From positions 306,798-370,797 of the forward strand of contig NZ_VHQH01000039.1 of assembly GCF_006517535.1 (NCBI RefSeq): DNA of 64,000 nt. The letters run 5' to 3'. Positions 50,766 to 60,300 of the stretch are shown piece after piece. How positions within the stretch are numbered: position 1 is the first letter of the stretch; every line of letters begins with the position of its first letter. Source of the DNA: Schumannella sp. 10F1B-5-1 (GTDB lineage Bacteria > Actinomycetota > Actinomycetes > Actinomycetales > Microbacteriaceae). The notes below the pieces were generated by a model. That model had not been told where the DNA came from and did not search any database. It saw only the letters and a program-made list of their open reading frames with translations. Position numbers and translations under genes: made by a program.

Positions 50766-51434
50766 ATGTCCGACGGCGGCGCCGTGAAGATCACGAACAA
50801 GCAGTTCCACGAGAACGAGGGCGTCGCCGACTGGCGCGTGCTGTTCTGGGGCGCGCACGTCTTCTACCGCACGAGCGGATTCGCCGAGGGCGCCCGTCTC
50901 GTGGTCGCGATCGCCGAGGCCGCGGCCGAGCTCGGTCACGAACCCGACGTCGACATCCGGCCCGAGGGTGTGACGGTGCGCAGCCGCACGCTGCCCGACG
51001 GCGAGCTCAGCACGGCGGATGTCGCGCTGGCGCAGCGGGTCTCCGCCGCCGCGCACGAGCTCGGTCTCGAGCCCGACCCGACCGCCCTGACCGTCGTCGG
51101 AATCGCCGTCGCCGAGGACGACCACGTCGACACGCGCCCGTTCTGGCGGGCTGCGCTCGGCTACGTCGATCTGGGGGAGGAGGACGCGGTCGACCCGCTG
51201 CGGCGCAACCCGCACACCTGGTTCCACAAGCTACGCCCGTCGAAGCCGGGGCGCGGGCGCACGCACATCGACGTGTCGGTTCCCGCCGATCAGGTCGAGG
51301 CGCGTGTGGCCGCATGCGTCGCCGCGGGCGGCCGCATCGTCAACGACCACGTCGCTCCGAACTCGTACACGATCGCCTCGCCCGACAATCACGGCATCGA
51401 CATCGCCGGCTGGGCCGACCACTACGAGAACTGA
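50766..51434 (+). CDS. 4a-hydroxytetrahydrobiopterin dehydratase-VOC fusion protein
   Basis: A 222-residue fusion. The N-terminal ~100 residues resemble pterin-4a-carbinolamine dehydratase, with a DWRVLFWGAHVFYRT-to-FAEGARLVVAIAEAAAEL block and the HEPDVDIRPEGVTVR segment (the usual active-site HHP is GHEPDV here). The C-terminal half is a VOC/glyoxalase-like domain (GRGRTHIDVSVPADQVEARV, DNHGIDIAGW). The combination suggests a pterin-recycling or unrelated lyase role, not established. GGGGAG precedes the ATG. Confidence 0.78.
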   Translation: MSDGGAVKITNKQFHENEGVADWRVLFWGAHVFYRTSGFAEGARLVVAIAEAAAELGHEPDVDIRPEGVTVRSRTLPDGELSTADVALAQRVSAAAHELGLEPDPTALTVVGIAVAEDDHVDTRPFWRAALGYVDLGEEDAVDPLRRNPHTWFHKLRPSKPGRGRTHIDVSVPADQVEARVAACVAAGGRIVNDHVAPNSYTIASPDNHGIDIAGWADHYEN

Positions 51435-51437
51435 GAC

Positions 51438-51458
51438 GTCGCCCGAGCGCCGGGCGAC
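51438..51458 (+). terminator. Hairpin after the dehydratase-VOC gene
   Basis: GTCGCCCG and CGGGCGAC form an 8-bp stem with a five-base loop, three bases after the stop. The following 80 bases contain several CATCCGC/GGATGCG-type words. Confidence 0.6.
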
Positions 51459-51586
51459 TACATCCGCACGGATGCGCGACATCCGGCGACCGCATCCGCA
51501 CATCCGTGCACGCCCTCGGCGCGACCAGCCCCGCGCACTACGCTGAACCCGTCCGGCGGCGCCGCCGGACGGAAGGGTGATGACCG

Positions 51587-52237
51587 ATGGCACTGGGCAG
51601 GGATTTCGTCGCGGACTGGATCGCGCGCAGCGCGCAGGCGATCTCCGAGCACCGCAGCGAGCTGATCACGCTCGACCGCGAGATCGGCGACGGCGACCAC
51701 GGCGAGAACATGGATCGCGGCTTTACGGCGGTCGCGGTGAAGTCGGGCGACCTGCCCGCCGATGCGACACCTGCCGACGTGCTGAAGGTCGTCGCCACGA
51801 CGCTCATCTCGACGGTGGGCGGGGCCTCGGGCCCGCTGTACGGCACCGCGTTCCTCAAGGGATCGGGCGCCGTCGTCGGCGCCTCCGAGCTCGACGGCGC
51901 CGCGATCGTCGCCTTCCTCACGGCCGCGCGCGACGGCATCGTGCTGCGCGGCAAGGCCGAGGTCGGCGACAAGACCATGATCGACGCCTGGACTCCGGCC
52001 GTGGATGCAGCTGCGGCCGCGCAGCAGGCCGGGAAGAGCGAGGCCGAGATCCTCGCCGCGGCGGCCGACGCCGCGCAGGCCGGCGCCGAGTCCACCGACC
52101 CGCTCGTCGCGCGCAAGGGCCGCGCGAGCTACCTCGGCGAGCGGGCGATCGGGCACCGCGACCCGGGCTCGGTGTCGACCACGCTCATCCTGCGCGCGGC
52201 GGCGGAAGCCGCGGCCGACGCGGCGGCCTCCGCGTGA
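51587..52237 (+). CDS. dhaL: Dihydroxyacetone kinase subunit DhaL
   Basis: ADP/magnesium-binding subunit of the PTS-dependent dihydroxyacetone kinase, 216 residues. The metal-binding motif EIGDGDHGENMDRGF and the nucleotide-contacting VGGASGPLYGTAF are intact. It normally works with DhaK, which holds the substrate, but no dhaK lies up- or downstream here. TACGCT at 51539-51544 is a likely -10. It is coupled to dhaM by a GTGA overlap. Confidence 0.93.
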   Translation: MALGRDFVADWIARSAQAISEHRSELITLDREIGDGDHGENMDRGFTAVAVKSGDLPADATPADVLKVVATTLISTVGGASGPLYGTAFLKGSGAVVGASELDGAAIVAFLTAARDGIVLRGKAEVGDKTMIDAWTPAVDAAAAAQQAGKSEAEILAAAADAAQAGAESTDPLVARKGRASYLGERAIGHRDPGSVSTTLILRAAAEAAADAAASA

Positions 52238-52968
52238 GCGTCGGCATCGTCGTCGTCTCGCACAGCGCGAAGATCGCCGAGGGCGTCGTCGAGCTGGCCG
52301 GCCAGATGGCCGACGGCGTGGCGATCGTCGCCGCCGGCGGCACCGACGAGGGCGGGATCGGCACGAGCTTCGACAAGGTCGGCACGGCGATCGGCGAGGC
52401 GGACTCGGGGGAGGGGGTCGTCATCCTGTGCGACCTCGGCTCGGCCATCATGACCGCCGAGACGGCGCTCGACTTCCTCGACGACGCCGACCGCGCGCGG
52501 GTCGTCATCGCGGATGCGCCGATCGTCGAGGGCGCCGTGGCGGCGGCCGTCGCCGCGCGCACCGGCGGCGATCGCGACGCCGTCCTCGCGGCGGCGCAGA
52601 CCGCCGGGGGAGGCTCCGCCGAGGCCGCGGACCTGGCCGGAGTCCAGGCGGACGCGGCCACGGCATCTACCTCGTCCTCGTCGGATGACGGAGCCGCAGT
52701 GGGGGGAGCTGGCCGCCGGGTGCGTCACGCAACCCTCGTCAACGGCAGCGGCCTGCACGCGCGCCCCGCCGCCGAGTTCGTCAAGGCCGCCAGCGGCTTC
52801 GACGCCGCCATCACGGTCGACGGGGTCGACGCGAAGAGCCTGCTGCGCATCATGGCGCTGGGCCGCGGCCAGGGCAGTGAGCTCGAGCTGACGGCCGAGG
52901 GTCCGGATGCGGCAGCGGCTCTGGATGCGCTGGTCGCGCTCGTCGACTCGGGCTTCGGCGAGGACTGA
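52234..52968 (+). CDS. dhaM: PTS-dependent dihydroxyacetone kinase phosphotransferase subunit DhaM with HPr domain
   Basis: Phosphoryl donor subunit of 244 residues. The N-terminal EIIA-mannose-like domain has the phosphorylated His10 (VVSHSAK). After a Gly/Ala/Ser-rich linker (about residues 125-162) comes an HPr domain with His175 in SGLHARPAAEF and a regulatory-type Ser in AKSLLRI. The E. coli protein has an additional EI-like domain, which is missing here. Phosphate should flow from EI/HPr to DhaL-bound ADP. Confidence 0.92.
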   Translation: MSVGIVVVSHSAKIAEGVVELAGQMADGVAIVAAGGTDEGGIGTSFDKVGTAIGEADSGEGVVILCDLGSAIMTAETALDFLDDADRARVVIADAPIVEGAVAAAVAARTGGDRDAVLAAAQTAGGGSAEAADLAGVQADAATASTSSSSDDGAAVGGAGRRVRHATLVNGSGLHARPAAEFVKAASGFDAAITVDGVDAKSLLRIMALGRGQGSELELTAEGPDAAAALDALVALVDSGFGED

Positions 52969-53063
52969 GCGCACGTCGAACGCCAGGGCGCCGCGACTAC
53001 ACGGTCGAGCGGGACTGAGCGGCCGAACTCGGCGGGGTCGACAGGTTCGACAGATTCGACAGG

Positions 53064-53498
53064 TCAGCCGGCCGCGCGCCGCACCAGCTCGGTGATGCGC
53101 TTCCTCTCGGCCGCGCCGATCTTCAGGATCGCGAAGTGCGTCGGCCACAGATCGCCGTCGTCGAGCGCCGCGGGAGCCTCGAACCCGAGGGTGCCGTAGC
53201 GGGTATCCCACTTCGATGCCGGCTGGAAGAAGCAGACGATCTTGCCGTCGGCGTTCGCGTAGGCGGGCATCCCGTAGTAGGTCTTCGGGTCCAGACCCGG
53301 CGCGGTCGAGGTCACGATGTCGTGGATCGTCTGCGCGATCGCCTTGTCGGCATCGGGGAGTGCCGCGATCACGTCCTCGCAGGCCTTCAGCAGGTCGGCC
53401 TTCTTGCTCGAGGCCTTCAGCTCGCGCGCCCGCTGCTTCATCGCGGCCTTCTCCTCGGCGCTGAATCCTTCGGAGGCGGACTTCTTCGTCGTCGTCAT
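53064..53498 (-). CDS. DUF1801-like protein
   Basis: A 144-residue cytosolic protein resembling the DUF1801/YdhG family (frataxin-like fold, function uncertain), with KTYYGMPAYANADGKIVCFFQPASK as its recognisable centre. The N-terminus is Lys-rich. It is convergent with dhaM. No membrane segment or signal. Confidence 0.75.
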   Translation of the reverse strand: MTTTKKSASEGFSAEEKAAMKQRARELKASSKKADLLKACEDVIAALPDADKAIAQTIHDIVTSTAPGLDPKTYYGMPAYANADGKIVCFFQPASKWDTRYGTLGFEAPAALDDGDLWPTHFAILKIGAAERKRITELVRRAAG

Positions 53499-53571
53499 GC
53501 GACGATCATGCCCCGGATGCGGGGGAGCGGCTTCTCGGATCCTGCTCGATGCGCGATCCCGGACAGCGTCG

Positions 53572-53889
53572 TCAGAACTCGGGATGGCGCCGCCGGTGCA
53601 CCCAGTCGACCAGCGCGGCCGCCCCGAGCAGGATCGCGTTCCAGGCGATCGCGAGCACGATCGCGAGCACCGGCATCAGCAGCACGCCGTACTGGGCGTC
53701 GCTGAACAGCCAGCCGAGCGCGACGCCGGTCAGCAGCATCGTTCCGACGCCGCCGAGGCAGCGCAGCACGACGACGGCGCGGGCCGTCGGACGCTCGCGC
53801 GCGCGGCCGAGCGCCCAGCGGATGATGAGCACGCCCGCGAAGATGAGGATCGCCGGCACGACGAACAGCACGACGACCCCGAACCTCAT
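53572..53889 (-). CDS. Small membrane protein of unknown function
   Basis: A 105-residue protein with three hydrophobic segments (about residues 4-25, 42-64 and 68-92) and a basic C-terminus WVHRRRHPEF. I do not recognise a family. It sits between the DUF1801-like and MBL-fold genes on the same strand, 53 bases after the latter. Confidence 0.65.
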   Translation of the reverse strand: MRFGVVVLFVVPAILIFAGVLIIRWALGRARERPTARAVVVLRCLGGVGTMLLTGVALGWLFSDAQYGVLLMPVLAIVLAIAWNAILLGAAALVDWVHRRRHPEF

Positions 53890-53942
53890 CCCGTCAGGGT
53901 CTCACGCCCCGGCGCGATCGGCTTCGGCGCGCGCGGACTCTC

Positions 53943-54746
53943 TCAGTCGCGCCCGGCGAACGCGGCCGCCTGGCCACGGTGCACGTCGCGCATCCAGTCG
54001 TGGATCGCGTGAGGACCGAGGCGCGGGTCGTCGGGCTCGCGTCCGTCGCGCACCGCCTCGACGTAGGCGCGGTCGAGGGCGATGCGGTCGGCCATCTCGG
54101 CGCCTCGGGCGATCGAGCCGTGACCAGGCACGAGGACGTCGACCTGGGTGAGCGCGCCCTCGATCAGGTCGAGCGCGGCGAGGTAGTCGCTGAGCGGATG
54201 CGCGGCCGCCCGATCGAGGAACGGGACCAGTCCGTCAGAGAGCATGTCGCCGACGACCAGCACCCGCGCGTGCTCGATCAGCAGCGCCGTGTGGCCGGGT
54301 GCGTGCGCGCGGTGCTCGAGCAGGCGGATGTCGGGGCCGGCCCAGGGGAGTCGCGTCGTGCCCTCCGGCAGCGCCGTCAGCTCTCCCAGCAGCTCCATCG
54401 GGATGTCGTCGGCGTGCTCCGGCGGCAGCCCCTCGGCGATCTGCTCGCGCCAGTCGTCCTGCTGCAGCAGCTCGTCGAGAGCCCGCACGGTGGCGGACGT
54501 GCCGAGTCGCGGGGGCGCGCCCAGATCGGGATGCCAGAGCACGTGATCCCAGTGGAAGTGCGTAGAGAACCCGACGGCGACCTCGGTGCCGAGCCCGCGG
54601 ATGTCGTCGGCGAGTGAGCGGAGCTCAGCTCGCGTGATGCCCGGGTCGATGAGCAGCACGCCGTCGTCGCCGCGCACGACGATCGTCTGGGTCTGGATGA
54701 ACTCGCTCTCGCGCACGAGCACGGCGTCGGCGAGGGGTGTCAGCAC
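53943..54746 (-). CDS. MBL-fold metallo-hydrolase
   Basis: Metallo-beta-lactamase-fold hydrolase of 267 residues. Metal ligands are in STHFHWDHV, in LEHRAHAPGHTALLIEH, in VVGDMLSD and in VLVPGHGS. No signal peptide, so a cytosolic esterase or thiolesterase is more likely than a beta-lactamase. The GTG at 54746 follows GGAGG. Confidence 0.87.
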   Translation of the reverse strand: MLTPLADAVLVRESEFIQTQTIVVRGDDGVLLIDPGITRAELRSLADDIRGLGTEVAVGFSTHFHWDHVLWHPDLGAPPRLGTSATVRALDELLQQDDWREQIAEGLPPEHADDIPMELLGELTALPEGTTRLPWAGPDIRLLEHRAHAPGHTALLIEHARVLVVGDMLSDGLVPFLDRAAAHPLSDYLAALDLIEGALTQVDVLVPGHGSIARGAEMADRIALDRAYVEAVRDGREPDDPRLGPHAIHDWMRDVHRGQAAAFAGRD

Positions 54747-54788
54747 GATCGACCTCCGGAGATCAGGGGAGCACAGCTCGAGAGCAGG

Positions 54789-54815
54789 AGACGGCCCCCG
54801 GCGGGGCCATCGTCG
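54789..54815 (-). terminator. Possible hairpin after the 67-residue ORF
   Basis: GGCCCC and GGGGCC pair around CGGC, with partial extension outwards. It lies between the small ORF and the MBL gene, on the path of minus-strand transcription. Confidence 0.4.
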
Positions 54816-54848
54816 TCTTTATCTGACAAAATCACCACTATCGGCGAT

Positions 54849-55052
54849 TTATCCGACGGTCCGATCGTGGTCGGCATTGCGGTCGGACGGGTCAGCGATC
54901 GAGCGCTCGCTCTTGATGCTGGCGTCGAACTCCTCTGCCTTTTCTCGCGCGGCTGCCTCGGTAGGAAACGGCCCGTTCTCGGGTGGGATTCTCGGCGACG
55001 GGTGGTCGAAGTACCAGCCGTCCGCCTGCTGCTGCACAGTGATGCTCGACAC
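54849..55052 (-). CDS. Hypothetical 67-residue protein
   Basis: A short ORF beginning MSSITVQQQADGWYFDHP, with a Pro-rich stretch and an Ala/Glu-rich helix. The pattern resembles small DUF2188-like proteins (an aromatic strand followed by TEAAAREKA), but the match is weak. GTG at 55052 gives the most coherent protein; longer in-frame starts add only basic low-complexity sequence. Confidence 0.5.
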   Translation of the reverse strand: MSSITVQQQADGWYFDHPSPRIPPENGPFPTEAAAREKAEEFDASIKSERSIADPSDRNADHDRTVG

Positions 55053-55090
55053 GCGCCTGAATCTACAGGCGCCGCCGCGAGCATCGCTCA

Positions 55091-55096
55091 TACGCT
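55091..55096 (+). promoter_or_regulatory. Leaderless -10 element of the 55103 gene
   Basis: TACGCT with six bases to the ATG at 55103. Confidence 0.5.
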
Positions 55097-55102
55097 TCGG
55101 CC

Positions 55103-55945
55103 ATGACGATTCTGCTCGCCACCGCGGAGCCCGCTGATCCTGTGGCGATACTGCAGGGCTGGGTCGGCCTCGCGATCGGATTCCTGACCTTGCTCGCCGC
55201 GGCCGCGGCCGCTGTCTTCGCTGCCCGTGCAGCGTCAGCGTCGCCAAAGCAGGCGGATGCAGCAGCCCGACAGGTCGCGCACGCTCAGATTGCGACTCGG
55301 ATCGCTCGCGAGCAGGCCGCCGTGGCCTCCGAACTCGCGGAGCGTCAGGCCGAGCAACTAGCGCGGGGTCAGAGGGAGTCTGCCGAGTTGCGCTTCGACT
55401 CCCGGATGCCCGCGATCATGGCTCGCGCGGTCGGGATCGAAGTGACGCGCTCACCGTCTGGCAGCGACGTCGGATTCCGGGTCGATCGGGAAGAGCTAGT
55501 CGATGACGAATATCTGATCGCGCGAACAGAGATTATCATGTCGTTGCACAACGTTTCGGACTTCGCCGCGCGCGTTGATTTCACTGACCTCGATCGCGGT
55601 CACGTCGGCGCCGACCACAACGACAACACGTACTTCATCGCGCCGCACGCAGACGTATCCGTCACATGGACGCGCGCGTTCTCGTTGGAGGAGATGCGCA
55701 GCGAGGAGCGATGGAACGAATCCCTCTTTGGGTCCTGCCGACTTGCATTCCGCGTCGCAGACCTCGGCATCAACGTCACCGACGAGTACCGCCTCAACCT
55801 CAACACAGACATTCTCGTTCGGGACGGGCGCCGGCTTTCCGTACTTCCGCAGCCTCCCACCGACTGGATCGAATCAGTGGCCGTTCCCGTGGGCCCGCGC
55901 CGCTACGACCGCCTCGATCTTGCGGTGCCACGGGACGCCGAGTAG
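55103..55945 (+). CDS. Hypothetical membrane-anchored protein
   Basis: A 280-residue protein without a family I can name. One membrane segment (about residues 19-45) is followed by an Ala/Gln-rich coiled-coil-like stretch (QADAAARQVAHAQIATRIAR) and a soluble, mixed-composition domain from about residue 95. Base composition is lower in G+C than the core genes. It begins the accessory stretch and is followed by the DUF3800-like gene 98 bases later. Confidence 0.72.
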   Translation: MTILLATAEPADPVAILQGWVGLAIGFLTLLAAAAAAVFAARAASASPKQADAAARQVAHAQIATRIAREQAAVASELAERQAEQLARGQRESAELRFDSRMPAIMARAVGIEVTRSPSGSDVGFRVDREELVDDEYLIARTEIIMSLHNVSDFAARVDFTDLDRGHVGADHNDNTYFIAPHADVSVTWTRAFSLEEMRSEERWNESLFGSCRLAFRVADLGINVTDEYRLNLNTDILVRDGRRLSVLPQPPTDWIESVAVPVGPRRYDRLDLAVPRDAE

Positions 55946-56031
55946 CTCTGTCGCAGCGGCGAACCGCGAAGACTTCCGACGAATCCGCGTCGTCTGTAGA
56001 TCCGACGCCGATTCAGGCGTGCTCGGATCGA

Positions 56032-56037
56032 TAGCGT
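56032..56037 (+). promoter_or_regulatory. Leaderless -10 element of the DUF3800-like gene
   Basis: TAGCGT with six bases to the GTG at 56044, which supports that start. Confidence 0.5.
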
Positions 56038-56043
56038 TGCCGG

Positions 56044-56634
56044 GTGGTTCCAGCTACACATCGTGCCTTCGTGGACGAGTCGTCGACGTTGCGCGCACCC
56101 GCGCAGCAGGAGTACCTCGTGGCCGCCGCGATCCTCGCGGCCGGCCGTTGCGACGAGGTCCGCGAAGCGCTGCGGCCGCTGCTGCTGCCGGGCCAGATCA
56201 AGGTGCACTGGCGTGACGAGAGGGACCGCCGGCGGTTCGCACTCGTCGACGCGATCCGTGAGCTCGAGCCGGTGAACGTTGTGATCGCGCACCGCAGCGC
56301 GCCGAGTCGCAAGACCGAGCGGTTTCGTCGGAAGTGCCTCGAGCAGGTCTACATCGAGCTCAGCGCGATGGACACGTTCGACATCACCCTCGAGAGCCGG
56401 GGCGCGTCTCAGGATTCGCAGGACCGCGCGCATATCGTGGCGTTGCAGGGGCAGTCGATGGATGCGCGGATGCGCATCGCGCACCAGCGCGGCGGCGACG
56501 AGCCGCTGCTATGGATCCCCGACATCGTGCTCGGCGCCGTCAACAGCGCCCACGACGGCGACCGTCGGTACCTCGACGCGATCGCCGGCACCGTGATGAT
56601 CCACCGCACCACCGAGGGCTTGCCGGGCCTGTAG
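56044..56634 (+). CDS. DUF3800-like protein
   Basis: A 196-residue protein beginning with RAFVDESS, which resembles the FVDESG start of the DUF3800 family, and ending with LLWIPDIVLGAVN, resembling its C-terminal ADlvaga block. DUF3800 proteins have a suspected RNase H-like fold and are common in mobile and defence regions, but no activity is proven. A terminator hairpin follows. Confidence 0.65.
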   Translation: MVPATHRAFVDESSTLRAPAQQEYLVAAAILAAGRCDEVREALRPLLLPGQIKVHWRDERDRRRFALVDAIRELEPVNVVIAHRSAPSRKTERFRRKCLEQVYIELSAMDTFDITLESRGASQDSQDRAHIVALQGQSMDARMRIAHQRGGDEPLLWIPDIVLGAVNSAHDGDRRYLDAIAGTVMIHRTTEGLPGL

Positions 56635-56640
56635 AAAAGC

Positions 56641-56688
56641 GAAGGGCCCGAGATCCAGTCGTCCGGCTGGGGTTCTCAGGCCTTCTTC
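56641..56688 (+). terminator. Terminator after the DUF3800-like gene
   Basis: GAAGGGCC pairs with GGCCTTC across an interrupted stem that includes GAGA/TCTC and CCAG/CTGG. The remaining stretch to 56858 holds no gene I can support. Confidence 0.55.
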
Positions 56689-56858
56689 CCGATCCGTCGT
56701 AACGGGGGGTGTGCCAGTTAGTTTACCCAATGGGACGTCACTAGGCCAGGGTGCCCCGCACCAGAAGCTCGCTCGCCGAAATCCACACCGACCGGCCCCT
56801 GGGACTGTCGCTCGATGTGGGGCATGCGCTCGGAGAACCGCTCACTTACGGTCGAAAG

Positions 56859-57038
56859 ATGGACTCGGACCAGCTCGGCCAGCTCGTCGCCGACAGCATG
56901 CTGCACGGCCTCCTGGTCGGCGCCGGCGCCATGCTGCACGCGGCGTTCGTCACATCGCCCGTGGGATGGATCGTGCTCGGCATCCTGCTCTTGATCGCTC
57001 TCATCCCCGCTGGCAAGCGCCGCCGGCGATACCGCTGA
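56859..57038 (+). CDS. Small membrane protein (59 residues)
   Basis: Begins MDSDQLGQLVADSMLHG, has one or two hydrophobic segments (about residues 14-50) and ends KRRRRYR. Family unknown. GAAAG lies directly upstream of the ATG. The 275 bases to the RHS gene contain no other gene and no promoter I can define well. Confidence 0.55.
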   Translation: MDSDQLGQLVADSMLHGLLVGAGAMLHAAFVTSPVGWIVLGILLLIALIPAGKRRRRYR

Positions 57039-57313
57039 CGCCCAGGCCTCGAGGGGGCAGTGCAAGGTTGACGAGGGGATTGGGGTCACGGGTAGTGAAA
57101 CGCTGTCTGTCATAACGTCAACTGTGCGCAGCTCGGTATCGATGCGGCTGCTCGATCGGCCCATGAGATTAGCCGGTCGACGGGTGTTGATCAATAGGTG
57201 ATTTTTGGTTGCTTTCGGGTGTAGCGTCCGGTCTACTCCATCCCGCGCCCTTCGGGTGGCGTGTCTGCTCCAGGTGTTCTCGCTCTCTGTCGTGTTGTGC
57301 CTAGTGGATTGGC

Positions 57314-60300
57314 GTGTCGATGTTGACTACCCGCGCTCGTGTTGTGTCGGTGGTGACGACGGCTGCTTTGGCGGCGGGTCTGGCGGTGGTCGCGGCGTCG
57401 CCGGCGTATGCGGTGTTGCCGACCGCTCCGACGGTGACCGGGGTCACGGGGGCACGCCCGGGGGCGACGCAGTTGCCGTTCCCGATCTCGGATCAGGTGA
57501 GCGCGCGGGTGGATGTCGCGACGGGGAACCTGCTGGTGTCGACGTCGTCGCTGTCGCTGGTCGGGGTGAACGGACCGGTGAAGGTCGGTCAGTCGTATAA
57601 CTCGCTGGGTACGAGTGTCGGGTCGACGTCGGTGGTCGCGGCGAACAAGTGGACGGTCGGCGTCGATGGTGCCGGCTATCTCACTTCGGGTGCGTCGGGT
57701 GTGGTGGTCTATGTCGCCGGGGATGGGGGGACGTGGTCGTTCACGCCGGTCGCGGGGTCGTCGACGGCGTACACGGCGCCGGCGGGGATCAAGGCTGACC
57801 TGGTGGCTGGGGGAGGGGGCTGGACGCTGACGTTCCGGCAGTCGCAGCAGAAGGTCGTCTTCAACGGCAATGGCCAGCCGACCTCGATCGCGGACCGCAA
57901 CGGCAACGCGACCACGATCGCGTACACGGGCGCGAACCCGACCTCGATCACCTCGTCGGGAGGTCCGGTCGCGGCGCGCACGGCGACGCTGAGCTACTCC
58001 GCGTCGACCTACACGCTGACCGCGTCGCAGGCCTCGGGGTCGTCGTCGCGGCAGCTGCAGTATGTGAAGAACTCGGCCTCCAACCTGACCTCAATCGTGG
58101 ATGCGAACGGCAAGACCACGAGCTTCGGCTACACCGGCACGAACCTGACCACGATCACCTCGCCATCGGGCAGCGTGATGACGATCACCTACAACACCAC
58201 CACCGGGAAGGTGGAGAAGGTCGCCCAGACCAACACCACCTCCGGCTCCCCGGGTACGTCGACGACGCGGATCTCGTACCCGTCGGCGACGCAGACCCTC
58301 GTCGCGGGCCCGAACACCGACCAGGCGCAGCCGATCACCTCGGTTCCGCGCACGACGTACACGATCGACGCGGCCGCTCGTCTCGCGACGGCCGCGGTCG
58401 ACGCGGCGGGCAGGTCCCGTTCGGCGACGTACACGCCGAATGGAGATATCGCCTCGAGCACCGATGGTGCGGGCGCCGGGTCGGGAACCACGACCTCGAC
58501 CTTCGGCGCGAACGGCGGCGACTCCAAGACCGGCCAGAGCGACCCCGGTGGTGCGAGCTCGGCGGCCGCGTACGGTAACACGGCCGCCGCGACCTCCTAC
58601 CTGGCGTCCTCGAGCACGGACGACGCCGGCAACAGCTCGACCTTCACCTACAACGGTGCCGGGAATCAGCTCACCTCCACCGATGCGCTGACGAACGTCG
58701 CCACCCTGACCTACAACGCAGACGGCACGGTCGCGACCGCTCTCGCTCCCGGCAACGGGACCAACAAGACCCTCTACGGCTACAACGCGACGACGAAGCA
58801 GCTGACCTCGATGACCCCGGTCACCGGCGCCGGGCTCGGCGCGCGCGCGTTCACCTACGACGACTTCGGCCGCCTGCGCACCGCCACCAACGGCCGCGGG
58901 ATCACCACGACCTATTCCTACGACAAGCAGGACCGACTGCTGACGACGTCGTTCTCCGACGGCACCGGAACCGTCACCAACACCTACACCGACACCGGCC
59001 TGACGAAGACCCGCGCCGACGCGAACGGCACCACCACGTTCGGCTACGACCAGCTCGGCCGGCTGACCTCGCGAGTGAACACCTTCGCCGGTGGCACCAT
59101 CAGCTATGGCTACGACCGCGCCGGCAACCTGACAACGACGACCGACTCCCGTGGGACCACGACAAACGCGTTCGACGCCTCCGGCGTGCCCACCCAGATC
59201 ACCTACGTCAAGGGCGCCGGCACCCAGGTCCTCGGCTTCGCCACCGACAACCGCGGACGCCGCACCGACTCCTGGCTGCAGACCAACGCCGCACACACCA
59301 CCTGGAAAGCGCACTCGCACCAGGACTACGACACCTCCGGCCGAGTCAGCCGCGTCATCGGCGAGACCATGGACTCCGGCACCATCGCCAAGATCCTCGA
59401 CGTGTCCTACTGCTATAACACGGCGACCGCGGCCCCCACCTGCTCCACCGGGACGACCACGGATCGCAAGAAGCTGCAGTGGGAACTGAACAACCTCACC
59501 GGCCAGGTCACCGCCTACAGCTACGACACCGCTGGTCGGCTCACCGGTGCCGCCCAGTCTGGCGGCAGCGGACCCAACAGCACCTACGCCTACACCTACG
59601 ACGCGCGCGGCAACCGCCTCACGGCCGTCGTGAGCGGCGCGAGCCCGTCGTCGCAGACCTTCACCGTCAACGCCGCCAATCAGATCACCTCCACCGGCTA
59701 CAGCTACGACGGCACCGGAAACCTCACCGCCGATACCGGCGGCAGCTACGCCTACAACGGCGCCGAGCAGATGACCACCGTCACCCAGGCGAGCGCGAGC
59801 TACACCTACAAGTACGCCGGCGCCAGCCAGAACGAGGTGATCCAGCAGGACAAGGCCGGCGCCTCCTACAAGCTCGTCTACGGCCGCACCGCCGCCACCG
59901 GTGAACCGGTCGTCGAGCAGGTAAAGGTCGGCTCCGACACTGCTTACATCGAGAACGACCCTGTCACCGGCCAGCCACTGCTGCTGCAGGCATCCTCCGG
60001 GGTGCAGTCGCTCTACGTCTACTCCGGCACGGGCTCACCGGTGGCGGCGCTGACCGACTACTCCTACGCCGCCTACGCCTACAAGTTCGACCCCTACGGC
60101 GTCCCCACCGTCACCACCAACACCGGCGGCAACGGCTACGTCCAGAACCCCTTCGTCTTCTCCGGCGGCATCCAAGACCGCGCCACCGGATGGATCCACT
60201 ACGGCGCCCGCTGGTACAACCCCAACGTCGGACGCTGGACCCAGCAAGACACCCTCGACGCACCCCTCGAACCCGCCAACGCCAACCGCTACGCCTACGC

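Noticed and set aside
53037-53065. Threefold TTCGACAG-like short repeats after dhaM
   Set aside because: Nine-base units with differences in GC-rich intergenic DNA; too short and imperfect to call a functional repeat.
57039-57313. A promoter for the RHS gene (TTGACG at about 57067 or TAGCGT near 57225)
   Set aside because: Neither pair has a convincing partner hexamer at the right spacing, so I did not annotate it.
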